From Facilibium subflavum (GTDB taxonomy: Bacteria; Pseudomonadota; Gammaproteobacteria; Francisellales; Francisellaceae), in NCBI RefSeq assembly GCF_003574485.1, contig NZ_QLIT01000049.1, forward strand, positions 1 to 41,387: 41,387 bases of DNA, read 5' to 3'. Within the stretch, counting starts at the first letter, position 1. The number at the start of each line of letters is the position of its first letter. Below are positions 27,489 to 37,000 of the stretch, in pieces. A program made the position numbers and the translations under genes. Below the pieces are notes generated by a model. The model did not search any database and was not told the origin of the DNA. It saw nothing but the letters and a program-made list of their open reading frames with translations.

Positions 27489-28732
27489 GCCGATGTTACC
27501 TCTTTAAAAACAGATCGCCCATACGATAAAGGGGATATCCCCATATAATCAGCAATCGTCTGCCCAATATCGGCAAAAGTATCACACCTACCAAATGCGT
27601 TTGTTTTAATCCCCTTCCCCCAAAGTAAAAACGGAATATGCTCACGTGTATGATCCGTTCCTTCCCAGGTTGGGTCACAGCCATGATCAGCAGTAATGAT
27701 AACAATCGTATCATCATCCAAAACATGATCTAATTCAGGCAAGCGCGAGTCAAAATAGGCTAAAGCCTCGGCATAGCCTTTAACATCACGGCGATGTCCG
27801 AAACTTGAATCAAAATCAACAAAATTTGTAAAGATAAGCGTATTAGGCTTTGCTTTTTTATAGGCGTCAATCGTCGCATCAAAAAGCTTATCAATACCGG
27901 TTGCCTTGATTTTTTGCGTAATCCCTTGATCGGCATAGATATCAGCAATTTTACCGATGGAGACCACCTCACCACCTTGGGATTTTATTTTATCCAGCAA
28001 GGTTTTATGTGGCGGTAATACAGAATAATCACGGCGATTACCTGTGCGAGTGTATTGGTTTGCTGATTCGCCAACAAATGGCCGAGCAATAACACGTCCA
28101 ACAACCAACCCCATCTCATCTAGCAGTTCCCTGGCAATCTGGCATATTTCATACAAACGCGTTAAGCCAAAGTATTCTTCATGTGCAGCCACCTGGAAAA
28201 CACTATCTGCAGAGGTATAAATAATTGGTTTTTCAGTGAGACAATGCTCAACACCCAGCTCTTTTAAAACTTCTGTGCCTGAGGCATGACCTGCATCTAA
28301 ATACCCTTGAGACAAACCAGATCGCTTCACCCACTCTGTGAGAAATGAGGATGGAAATACTGAACCAGCATCATCCTTGTTATCGAAATAATGCCAATGG
28401 AAATCAACCGGAACCCCAGCAATTTCCCAATGCCCACTTGGTGTATCCTTACCAAGGCTTTGTTCCACACAATAACCATATTGCGCATCAATATTGATTT
28501 CTTCATCGGCTAGATTTTCATTTAAAGCACGACCACGGCTTAGCTCAGCCGCTTTTTGCAGACCTCTTTTAGCCAAATTTGGCAACAACAGCTTATGCTT
28601 TGTTTTTGCCTTATAATCCACAATATGCCCTAAAGTATCAGCGCCTTGATCGCCAAAATCTGCAGCATCTTCTGCCTCACCGATACCAAAGGAATCCATC
28701 AGCAAAATAATGACTTTCTTATTCGTCAGCAT
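27485..28732 (-). CDS. deoB: Phosphopentomutase DeoB
   Basis: DeoB interconverts (deoxy)ribose-1-phosphate and 5-phosphate, feeding DeoC. The 415-residue length matches the gammaproteobacterial form. The alkaline-phosphatase-superfamily metal site starts at [14 protein letters not shown] (Asp13). The phosphothreonine loop is [10 protein letters not shown] (Thr97), and the C-terminal metal ligands lie in [11 protein letters not shown] and DHTREHIP. It is the first gene of the deoB-deoC-tmk operon, starting about 90 bases after the tRNA-Glu terminator. Confidence 0.96.
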   Translation of the reverse strand: MLTNKKVIILLMDSFGIGEAEDAADFGDQGADTLGHIVDYKAKTKHKLLLPNLAKRGLQKAAELSRGRALNENLADEEINIDAQYGYCVEQSLGKDTPSGHWEIAGVPVDFHWHYFDNKDDAGSVFPSSFLTEWVKRSGLSQGYLDAGHASGTEVLKELGVEHCLTEKPIIYTSADSVFQVAAHEEYFGLTRLYEICQIARELLDEMGLVVGRVIARPFVGESANQYTRTGNRRDYSVLPPHKTLLDKIKSQGGEVVSIGKIADIYADQGITQKIKATGIDKLFDATIDAYKKAKPNTLIFTNFVDFDSSFGHRRDVKGYAEALAYFDSRLPELDHVLDDDTIVIITADHGCDPTWEGTDHTREHIPFLLWGKGIKTNAFGRCDTFADIGQTIADYMGISPLSYGRSVFKEVTSA

Positions 28733-28824
28733 GAAGGTTTATCCTACTTAAAATTATCTACAAAAATTGATCTTGCCAGTATACCATAAACCTAAAACAA
28801 CCAGTACGATACTTAAGAAAAATA

Positions 28825-28849
28825 AAAAAGGCCGCAGACTGCGGCCTTT
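28825..28849 (-). terminator. Rho-independent terminator of tRNA-Glu
   Basis: On the minus strand a 7-base GC-rich stem (GGCCGCA / TGCGGCC) with a 3-base loop is followed by TTTTTTATTTTT. It lies just beyond the CCA end of the tRNA and separates it from deoB. Confidence 0.9.
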
Positions 28850-28855
28850 GAATCT

Positions 28856-28931
28856 TGGCGTCCCCAAGGGGATTCGAACCCCTGTTACCGCCGTGAAAGG
28901 GCGATGTCCTAGGCCTCTAGACGATGGGGAC
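28856..28931 (-). tRNA. tRNA-Glu (anticodon UUC)
   Basis: The 76-base tRNA has acceptor stem GTCCCCA / TGGGGAC with discriminator G and an encoded CCA at 28856-28858. The anticodon loop contains CTTTCAC (anticodon TTC), and the T arm GGGGTTCGAATCCCC is canonical. The sequence is very close to E. coli tRNA-Glu, supporting a gammaproteobacterial host. Confidence 0.98.
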
Positions 28932-29075
28932 GCAAAGTAAAACAAAATAATGTTTTAAAGCTTTTACTTAGTAATCGCCAGAAACTCGGTGCATTGTAGA
29001 GAGCTTTTCAAAAACTGTCAAGCACTAATTTGATTTTCGATGAAAATTTACATGGTTAAATAAACAATTAATTGA

Positions 29076-30107
29076 TTAACGCCAGAAGTTCGCAAATTTT
29101 CCCCAGTAATATCCTAATTGACTTCGCGAATAATCAACAATAGACACCTTGAGTGTATATGAAAAACGGATATAAGCAGACTGACTTTGATCCTTCTCTC
29201 CGTTGGCATCAAGCAATTCCATTTCTGAAAACCCTATCTTACGTTTTCTTGCAACTTTCTTGAGAAACCTTATTTTTTCTTTAATAGATATTCCTTCAAA
29301 TCTGCTATCCCCTAACTCGGAACTGAGTGATTCTATCTCACCTCCTATCATTTTGCCATCATCACTCATAAAAGAAAAAATAGCATATGCTTTTTCACCG
29401 TCATATAGCATTGAAGCATCAATGAGAAGATGATCAGATTTTTGCTCTGCTAAAACCCAAGTTACCCGTGCCATCCCTTGGTTGACAAACGCCATCTCCT
29501 TATCTGAAATACCCTCAAGATTTTGATCATTAACTCTTTGATATTGACGACTTGACATTCTCTTGACGTCTTTTTTATACTGCTCTAAGGCATCATGTAG
29601 TGTCCCTTTATCATCTTCTATGGTAAGCATCTCTTTGACTGTCTCCTGATAAGAGGCAGGACGATACCTTAGAGCGGCAAACCCTGCAAGCGTAGCTCCT
29701 ACAATCGCTCCACCTATAATACTCCATTTTACCACTGCACTCATATGTCCACTTGGATCAATGTTTAAAACAGGGTTTGCATTAGCAAAATTATATTTAT
29801 TCCATACCGGAAAGCTATCACGAGAAAGAAAGTGCTGAGTATCTGGCTTATAACTACGCGCCCTTAAGTAAACTGACAAGCTAAAATTATCCCAATACTC
29901 CTGATTATAACCAAAAAAAGTATGCTTATCATACGCCTTGCCATAGGCGTTGTAATTCATCCCCTTAATACCTTTTTTGCTTAAATGCTCTACTGCAATA
30001 TTACTTTTGCCATCAGAAAAATAATATATACTGCTTGCTGCTTGTGCATAACCTTGTGCTACAAGCATAAGCAGTAGTAAAAAAATCAATTCAATATACA
30101 ATCTCAT
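29076..30107 (-). CDS. Secreted RHS core-tip protein A
   Basis: The 343-residue protein has a signal peptide (about 1-24, ending AQAA), a short RHS core domain (~25-122) with YYFSDGKSN, FGYNQEYWD, YLRARSYKPDTQHFLSRD and NKYNFANANPVLNIDPSGH, and then a unique C-terminus. A hydrophobic helix (~128-146, IIGGAIVGATLAGFAAL) comes straight after the core, followed by ~195 mostly hydrophilic residues that I do not recognise, probably the effector region. Two Asp residues typical of RHS self-cleavage (RD before the tip and DPSGH) are present. Its ATG overlaps the stop of tip B (ATGA). No YD repeats are present. Confidence 0.8.
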   Translation of the reverse strand: MRLYIELIFLLLLMLVAQGYAQAASSIYYFSDGKSNIAVEHLSKKGIKGMNYNAYGKAYDKHTFFGYNQEYWDNFSLSVYLRARSYKPDTQHFLSRDSFPVWNKYNFANANPVLNIDPSGHMSAVVKWSIIGGAIVGATLAGFAALRYRPASYQETVKEMLTIEDDKGTLHDALEQYKKDVKRMSSRQYQRVNDQNLEGISDKEMAFVNQGMARVTWVLAEQKSDHLLIDASMLYDGEKAYAIFSFMSDDGKMIGGEIESLSSELGDSRFEGISIKEKIRFLKKVARKRKIGFSEMELLDANGEKDQSQSAYIRFSYTLKVSIVDYSRSQLGYYWGKFANFWR

Positions 30108-30115
30108 AATGTTTC
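29743..30115 (-). repeat. 373-bp direct repeat, copy in tip A
   Basis: This segment is repeated at 30846-31218 with about five mismatches, counted by eye. It covers nine bases upstream of the ATG, the signal peptide and the whole RHS core, and ends just after the DPSGH codons. The C-terminal coding parts beyond it are unrelated. Confidence 0.92.
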
Positions 30116-31210
30116 CATTTCTAAAAATTCTAATATCTCACCAAACACCGGACCTGTTGGCTCATCCGATAAAACACCTAGATGATTTAACGTATGTTTG
30201 AAAAAACCTCTAGATATTTCTTCCATAGATTTTTCTAACTGTACCTGCCTACCTTCTCCTATCATTTCTAGGATCTGCGGAATAAGCTGTTGCTCGGCTA
30301 ATGCTGTATTTTGTTGTATTTTATCTTCTAGAATTAGTTTATATTGGACTCTTAGAGCCTCAAAATTTTCGGGTCTTAGAATCTCAAAATTTTCGAGTCT
30401 TTGAGCATCAAAATTTTCGAGTCTTTGAGCATCAAAATTTTCGAGTCTTTGAGCATCAAATAACTGAATAAAACGACGTTTTGTCTTGAAAATACCAGCA
30501 GATACTCGATCACTATATAGTATATGGCTTCTCAACCCAGGATTATATCTTAGCTCAGGGTCTTTTCTATTTACCCACAGCAAAAACCTTTTAGAGATGA
30601 GAACGTGTTGTTTGTAAAGGCCCAATAGAAATGCAGCAGTAGCTGCTGTATTGGCGCCTAAAGATGTAATGGTAAAGGCCTTTGTATCTGAATCTGTAAT
30701 TTGAAGCGCCCCTGTCAATATGCCGGATACACTGGAAAACGCCTGCAGGGAAAAAAGAAATTCAGGAATATTCAAAGAAGCATGTACGGGAAGAAGTACA
30801 AACATAGCACCGTTCCCTATTAAGTTATATGTCTGCAAAGCTGATATATGTCCACTTGGATCAATGTTTAAAACAGGGTTTGCATTAGCAAAATTATATT
30901 TATTCCATACCGGAAAGCTATCACGAGAAAGAAAGTGCTGAGTATCTGGCTTATAACTACGTGCCCTTAAGTAAACTGACAAGCTAAAATTGTCCCAATA
31001 CTCCTGATTATAACCAAAAAAAGTATGCTTAGCATACGCCTTGCCATAGGCGTTGTAATTCATCCCCTTAATATCTTTTTTGCTTAAGTGCTCTACTGCA
31101 ATATTACTTTTGCCATCAGAAAAATAATATATACTGCTTGCTGCTTGTGCATAACCTTGTGCTACAAGCATAAGCAGTAGTAAAAAAATCAATTCAATAT
31201 ACAATCTCAT
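30104..31210 (-). CDS. Secreted RHS core-tip protein B
   Basis: The first ~122 of 368 residues (signal peptide and RHS core) are almost identical to tip A, differing at about two positions. After DPSGH comes a hydrophobic stretch of roughly 90 residues with several potential membrane or amphipathic helices, then a basic region around LISKRFLLWVNRKDP. An octapeptide repeat follows (DAQRLENF three times plus two degenerate copies) and finally a charged tail. The fold of the effector part is not recognised; a membrane-active function is possible. The stop overlaps the tip A start, so the two would be made from one transcript. Confidence 0.8.
   Translation of the reverse strand: MRLYIELIFLLLLMLVAQGYAQAASSIYYFSDGKSNIAVEHLSKKDIKGMNYNAYGKAYAKHTFFGYNQEYWDNFSLSVYLRARSYKPDTQHFLSRDSFPVWNKYNFANANPVLNIDPSGHISALQTYNLIGNGAMFVLLPVHASLNIPEFLFSLQAFSSVSGILTGALQITDSDTKAFTITSLGANTAATAAFLLGLYKQHVLISKRFLLWVNRKDPELRYNPGLRSHILYSDRVSAGIFKTKRRFIQLFDAQRLENFDAQRLENFDAQRLENFEILRPENFEALRVQYKLILEDKIQQNTALAEQQLIPQILEMIGEGRQVQLEKSMEEISRGFFKHTLNHLGVLSDEPTGPVFGEILEFLEMETL
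30361..30456 (-). repeat. Four 24-bp tandem repeats encoding an octapeptide in tip B
   Basis: Four consecutive 24-base units (30361-30384, 30385-30408, 30409-30432, 30433-30456), the last three nearly identical, encode DAQRLENF-type octapeptides. The spacing of Leu and Phe suggests an alpha-helical rod or coiled coil. Pentapeptide-repeat-like tandem arrays of this type change length readily by slippage. Confidence 0.9.
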
Positions 31211-31218
31211 AATGTTTC
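30846..31218 (-). repeat. 373-bp direct repeat, copy in tip B
   Basis: This is the partner of 29743-30115. The repeat unit exactly spans the start region and the signal-core part, so duplication followed by replacement of the 3' part, or C-terminal cassette insertion, produced a new tip gene. Confidence 0.92.
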
Positions 31219-31242
31219 TATCCTGTCAAAGCTGCAATATGC

Positions 31243-32478
31243 CTAATTTTGATCCTTATTTATAACACTTTCCACCCATGGGATACCTAGCTGAAAAACA
31301 CTTGCACCTATATTAAATACAATATAGCCATTTAAAGGGTTGTCTGTTTGCATCATCAATACACCAGGACCTTCAAGCGCCGTTCCTGCTGCGCCAACAG
31401 CGATATTATTTCCTAGACGACCAGGATTTACCTGCCCCGAAGTCAACAAATTATAAGAAAGCGTTCTGCTTGCCTCCATTAAAGCACCTCTTGCAGCAAA
31501 TAGCCCCATTGATTTTAAATATCCTATAGCATTTACTGCAGAATTTGCTAACATCGGAGAGATTATATTCCCATAAAGATATCCTCCTATATAGCCAGAT
31601 ATACTACCTGATAATATGCCTGCAATAACAGATTGAGTGCTAATACCGTCAGGATCATTTAGCACTTCATTAGCAGCACCTTCGATACCATTGTCGACTG
31701 CCCCAAAAAATGCCGCTTGACCAGGCTTAATAAAACCGATAGTCCCAGCAAGTGAGGCAATATCAGACAACCCCATAGATAATATACCACGACTACTTCT
31801 ATAACTCTTATCCGTCGCAATTTGCACTGCATTGGATGCAAGCGTTGTCGACGTAAAAATGCCAAAAATATTTCTCATCCCAAGGTCATTATAGAGAGCG
31901 TCACCTGTCTCTTCACCCCCATCGCTAGCGACGGATAAAGCGCCAATACTTAGTGTTGAAATAACTTGAAACCCGATGGAAATCTTATCTGTCACAGGCG
32001 TATGAATAGCTTTAAATAAGCTAGCTAAAATAAAAGCATCGATTCCAATACCTCCTGCTAAGATAGTGCTATTTATCGAAGCACGCCCTAATGGATCCTC
32101 ATAGTTAACTGGATTGGCATTTACAAATGCGTATTTATTAAACTCATTGAGTTTTCCATCACGCTCAACAAATCTCTCTTGAGCCGGGTTGTATGAACGT
32201 GAGCGCATGTAGATTAGGCTTGTTTTATTATCTTGATACTCTTGGTTGTAATTAAAATTTAACCCCACGCTATTCATTGGTCTATTTTTTACCATACCAT
32301 ACGGAGTATAGTCCTGGCTTTCAACTGTTTGAAGATGGTTATTAGAGTAGTTTATTACCATACTATTGCTCTTACCTTTAGTAAAGAAATAGCTTACCTG
32401 TTCAGCATATAGATCAATAGAAAATAAAATACATAATATTATATTTACAGCTAAAAATATCTTTTTGTTCAAGAGCAT
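31243..32478 (-). CDS. Secreted RHS core-tip protein C
   Basis: The 411-residue protein has a signal peptide (about 1-25, ending LYAE), then a diverged RHS core (~26-132): YFFTKGKSN, FNYNQEYQDN, YMRSRSYNPAQERFVERD and NKYAFVNANPVNYEDPLGR. The remaining ~280 residues are unusually rich in Gly, Ala, Ser and hydrophobic residues, with repeated segments such as ILAGGIGIDAFILASLF, SVIAGILSGSISGYIGGYLYG and NNIAVGAAGTALEGPGVLMM. This resembles the glycine-zipper-like C-termini of some pore-forming or membrane-inserting effectors, but no family is assigned. It lies 32 bases upstream of tip B. Confidence 0.78.
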   Translation of the reverse strand: MLLNKKIFLAVNIILCILFSIDLYAEQVSYFFTKGKSNSMVINYSNNHLQTVESQDYTPYGMVKNRPMNSVGLNFNYNQEYQDNKTSLIYMRSRSYNPAQERFVERDGKLNEFNKYAFVNANPVNYEDPLGRASINSTILAGGIGIDAFILASLFKAIHTPVTDKISIGFQVISTLSIGALSVASDGGEETGDALYNDLGMRNIFGIFTSTTLASNAVQIATDKSYRSSRGILSMGLSDIASLAGTIGFIKPGQAAFFGAVDNGIEGAANEVLNDPDGISTQSVIAGILSGSISGYIGGYLYGNIISPMLANSAVNAIGYLKSMGLFAARGALMEASRTLSYNLLTSGQVNPGRLGNNIAVGAAGTALEGPGVLMMQTDNPLNGYIVFNIGASVFQLGIPWVESVINKDQN

Positions 32479-32541
32479 AGTACTTATCCTTAATTTTACA
32501 TACCAAGAATTAAAAGCAACAGCAATTTATAATGATATAGG

Positions 32542-33843
32542 TTATAAAAAATTATATTGAACAATACTTTGTGATAGCTTCGCATCAACAAAATCATAGT
32601 AAATAATATTCGGCTTATTATAACTTTCATTTTCTATCATCTGATATAATACACCTGGTAAATGTGCATCTGCTGTGTTTGCAAGTTGCTCAATGTCAGC
32701 TTTTCCAGCTTCACCTGTTAAAGTAAACGACAGTAAAAACTGATAAGGCAATCCTAAGCTTGCAAACTGCTTCCACTTTTTTATTTGATCCGCTAGCATT
32801 TCATCATAATCAGCTTTGTCTGCATAGTTATCACTAATATCAATACCTTGAATATTGCTTTCAGAATCTTGATAAGGCAAAATACCTAAAGCAAAGTTAA
32901 TATACTTAGCATAACCTTTATCATCAAAACCACGATTATGCTTATCGTCCGTATGTTTAAATACAGCGACTAATTTCCCACGTAGTTTGCTAATATCAGT
33001 ATAGGCCAGATTTTCTGACACTACTGGTTTATATAGATAGTTGTCGTATGGCTTGGCTTTAAGTAAATTCACAACTTTTGTATCAATGTCAGCCGCATTA
33101 TGTCCTTCATTGCTTCTTGTATGTGAAAATTTTAAGATTAAGAACTCACTTGGGTAATCATGTAAAAACTGAATGGCCTGATCTAGTACATCTTTTAATG
33201 ATTCCCCTGAGCAACCATCACCCATGCTATCTCTATGAAAAGTTGTTAATTTTCCATGATCATAATCAACACGTATATCAAAATAGCGCACCCCAGCCGC
33301 AGCTTGGTCGTATATGTTTAAACGCTGCGCTTTTGTCCAACTTGGTTTAACAAAAAAAGTGCAGTTTCTTGTTTCACTCATTCCTGCATCATGAGCGCCT
33401 GGTATAACAATTTGATTTAGCATCAATGTATTAGAAAGTTTAGACATCCAATTACTCATTGATAGAATCAATGGTTTAGCAGTCTGGTAAATAGTGTAGC
33501 TATTCGTATAATTACCAGACTCCTGATCATACATAAGCACTCCATTTGATTCAGGTAGGACAAGACTGGTTAACCTTTTTTTGTGATTGCTTTGGCTTTG
33601 ATCTACTTCTATTATCCCCTTGTATGGAGAAAGTATATTCAACGTCTCCTTTTTATCTGTAGATATATTATCCTTACAGTAACTTGATAGCGATGCAATT
33701 TCTACTGTACTCCCCCCCCAGTTTACATGTATGCTCTGCTGTGTTGCATTATATAAGCACAAGCTTGAGTTATGCGCTATAGCACTACTAATAGTCGCTC
33801 CCAACGTTAAGGCATAAATTATTATTCTCAATTTTTTCCCCAT
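32542..33843 (-). CDS. Secreted PI-PLC X-domain phospholipase-like protein
   Basis: The protein should hydrolyse phosphatidylinositol or a related lipid or GPI anchor outside the cell. From Met at 33843 it has 433 residues and begins with a signal peptide (MGKKLRIIIYALTLG, ending AIA). The catalytic domain shows both active-site His residues of the X domain: His151 in PGAHDAG and His203 in TTFHRD, with FDIRVDYD between them and LILKFSHTRS after. An N-terminal ~120-residue beta domain precedes it. The frame is open to 33927, but that start has no signal peptide or ribosome site; the Shine-Dalgarno at 33843 is also weak, so the start is uncertain. It sits between the RHS shell gene and the tips, suggesting a shared role against eukaryotic or microbial membranes. 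Confidence 0.85.
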   Translation of the reverse strand: MGKKLRIIIYALTLGATISSAIAHNSSLCLYNATQQSIHVNWGGSTVEIASLSSYCKDNISTDKKETLNILSPYKGIIEVDQSQSNHKKRLTSLVLPESNGVLMYDQESGNYTNSYTIYQTAKPLILSMSNWMSKLSNTLMLNQIVIPGAHDAGMSETRNCTFFVKPSWTKAQRLNIYDQAAAGVRYFDIRVDYDHGKLTTFHRDSMGDGCSGESLKDVLDQAIQFLHDYPSEFLILKFSHTRSNEGHNAADIDTKVVNLLKAKPYDNYLYKPVVSENLAYTDISKLRGKLVAVFKHTDDKHNRGFDDKGYAKYINFALGILPYQDSESNIQGIDISDNYADKADYDEMLADQIKKWKQFASLGLPYQFLLSFTLTGEAGKADIEQLANTADAHLPGVLYQMIENESYNKPNIIYYDFVDAKLSQSIVQYNFL

Positions 33844-34009
33844 ATTTATTAATTTGTTAAGACAAATGCCCGTTTCATGGGCAAAAACATCAAATAATCT
33901 AACATCATTATTTGCTCTACTTTCCATTCATAGTTCACACGGGATAAAACATGCAAAACACGATCTGGTTTTAATACACTGTCCAACCAATACTAAGCCT
34001 AATTTTGTC

Positions 34010-34059
34010 AAAAAGTCTGATGTAAAATCAGGCCTAGCATACACTCCCCCCTGAGTGTA
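34010..34059 (-). terminator. Two hairpins after the RHS shell gene, the second followed by a T run
   Basis: On the minus strand the stop codon of the RHS gene is followed by a hairpin with perfect 7-base arms TACACTC/GAGTGTA around a six-base G-rich loop (34040-34059). A CTGAT/ATCAG hairpin (34017-34031) with a T run at 34010-34014 comes next. The second is a weak intrinsic terminator; the first could be a stabilising or recombination structure. Confidence 0.4.
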
Positions 34060-34068
34060 AGGCATATT

Positions 34069-37000
34069 TTATGTATTAGATAACGCAGCAATTCTATCCT
34101 TCCCTATCATCAGATAACTTATATTTTTATTTTTATCATTATCATCATCAATAGCACTAATATCACTATCTCTATAATAGTAGGTATTTTCTAATGGATT
34201 CTGATTACTCTCATCTACTTGGCGAGTTGCTCTTAGCCCATCTGGGTAATAACTATAAGCCACTTTCATATTCTGTTGATCTTTCTGAACACCAATCAAT
34301 TGGCTTAACTCATTATATTGATACTGTGTGCCATTGCCATCATTTATCTCATCACCATTAACGTTATAAGTGAAATTATATGTTTTACCATTATTCACCA
34401 TACTTAGTAATTGATCCATATTATTATATTTATAGGTGGTAATATTACCGTCTTCATCCTTAGTTAAAATATTACCATTGCCATCATAACTGTAGGTCGT
34501 TGAGGTAATCAGTGCCTGTTTGTTGCCTGAGGTTGATGTATTGGCATAGGTCGCTTCTTTTGTTAACTGATTTAACCCATCATAGGTATAGTCTTTAATT
34601 TGGTTCAAATTTAGATCATTCGGAGAAAGCCCAGAGGTGCTGGTAATTTCCGTTAACATACCAAGCGCATTAAACCTACGTGTAATATCAAGTAAACTGC
34701 TACCATCAGGAGTTGTACGCACTAGCTCAACAGCATTGCCTAATCCATCAATATGCGTTTTCTCTACATACTGACCTACTACTGTTTTTGTTACGGCAGC
34801 GCCGTGAATACCATTATCATCATCGCCATATGAATAAGTCACCTTGTTATCCCCTGCTGAAGCTTGCGTTAAGCGGCCTTGTTTATCGTATACAAAGTTA
34901 GTTGTTTGGCCATTAACATCAGTAAGTGAGGTAATCAAACCTTGTGCATTATAATGGGTGGTACTTACTTTTCCATCTGGGTAGCTCTTTGAGGTTTGGT
35001 TACCAGCTAAATCATAACTCATTTTCATAACAGCACCATCAAGTGTGCTTTGAATTAAATTAGCATCTTGGTCATATTGATAGGTAATCGTATGGGTTTT
35101 GCCCATTTTATCTTGCCAATACTCTTTTACCTTATTACCAACATTATCATATACATCATGAATTACGGTCCCATCACGCCTAGTTTTAGCAATCATATTG
35201 CCATCTTTATCATAGGCAAATTTAATCACGCCAGCATGAGAGCTGCCATCACTTTCAGTAACTGTCCCAAAATCAGTATCACTGATTAAGCTTCCCATCG
35301 CGTCATAAGCAAATTTATCTCTTTGCGTGCTATAACGGTTTCCTCCATTGTCGATATCTTTTGTAGCCAGCATGGAATGACCAGATAAGTCTCTTTCAAA
35401 GCTAATACTTTCTGTTACACCATCTTGCTGCATCTTGGCTAAACTAACCTTGCCATCTGCATCGTAACTTGTTTCTTGCACATTTAGAACTTTCTTACTG
35501 TCCCCGAGTGCCACGGGTAACGCTGCTGTACTAACCTGGTAATTGATAGTCTTAACCGTGTTTCCTGCACCATCATAAAGGTTTTGTTGCGCTAATGCAT
35601 AATCATTTCCCCTGACATTATTTGGATCTGGATAATGGATGCTAATAAGTGGTTTTTGCTCAAAATTATATAAAACCCGTGTCGTCAAATCACCATTGAC
35701 CGCACTTGATGCAGATAAGTTAGCATAATCATAGCTGATTGTTGTTTTATTATTATTTTGATCAGTCTTAGCAATTGGCAACTTCAAACTATTATATTGT
35801 GTAGTCGTAACATTACCAAACTTATCAGTATCTTTCACTTCATTACCAAATGCATCATAAGCTTTAGTGCCTTGTAAAACATATTTACTACTATCATCTG
35901 GATCGGTTGTTGCATAATCAGCCACTTCTCGCCCAGAAACATCATAAACTGTTTTTGATTTATACCCCATTGGCGTTGTGCGAATTACAGTGTTGGCATC
36001 ATTGAGATTATCAAGATACTCTGTTTTAATTATACTTCCATCTGGCAGCTTTTGTGAAACCTCTCTGCCATCCTGATCGTAAGTGTAGTTAGTCGTATAG
36101 CCCATAGCAGTTGTTTCACTGAGCGTTACTCCTGTTATACTGTCCATCACTTTCTTACTAACACCACCATTGGCATCAGTAGTAAGAACAGTAAGCTTTT
36201 TAGTCTCTGGATCAAAACTATAATTCGTTTTGGTAGTAACACTTTTAATACCATTATGCTTCACATCTCCAAGCCAACTAAGGACTGTAGAACTCTCAAG
36301 TCCGTGGCTATCATAGCTCATACGCTCTAATTTCCATGGGGCGCTGTTGTAATATGTGGCTTGTTGAACAATATTTTTATTATCTGAAGACAGGCTATTA
36401 TCAACTTCCTTAACATCATAACTATTAGTTAATGGGTTGTAGCTTTGTGTTACCGTTTTAACTGGCAAATTATAATGATAATCATAGTTTGTTGTTGATT
36501 TTTCCACCTGAACAAGTGATTTTGATAAAGGATCATACTCATAATTTTCTACAGAAATTTTATTGCCATAATCATCATAACTATTAATTTCTTTTGCCAT
36601 TAAGCGGTAAGTATTATTTGCACTTAGTTTTAAATAATGGTCCGTTTCTATAGGCTGAGAATAATTTACTGTTCTGGCATGATAGTTTTTTGTGTCAGGG
36701 TAAGTATAAAGCGTTTTGCTTATTGGATTTTGTGTATCAGAGGCAAGATAGATGTCTGACTCTTTTGGTCGGCTCATTGCATCATAAAGCACACGAACCT
36801 GGTGCTTTTCTAACTGGCCTGTTACTGGGTTATTTCCTGATTGATAAGACAACACACCATAACTGAAACTGCTGCTGTTACTGTCCATTAAATTATCATT
36901 TCCATTGCTGCTTAATGCATAGCTTGGATAACCTGTATAATTTCGATCACTCACCCCCTCATAATACTGAGCATAGATAAGCTTTTTCGTATTTGCATCA

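Noticed and set aside
28754-28945. Minus-strand 63-residue reading frame
   Set aside because: It is translation through the tRNA-Glu gene and its terminator; the tRNA explains the sequence.
28856-30107. tRNA-Glu as the integration site of the RHS array
   Set aside because: The array abuts the 5' side of the tRNA. Integrative elements normally use the 3' end, and I see no integrase or duplicated tRNA 3' end.
30361-30456. CRISPR-like array
   Set aside because: The repeats are contiguous, in frame and without spacers, so they are a coding tandem repeat. No CRISPR array was found elsewhere in the window.
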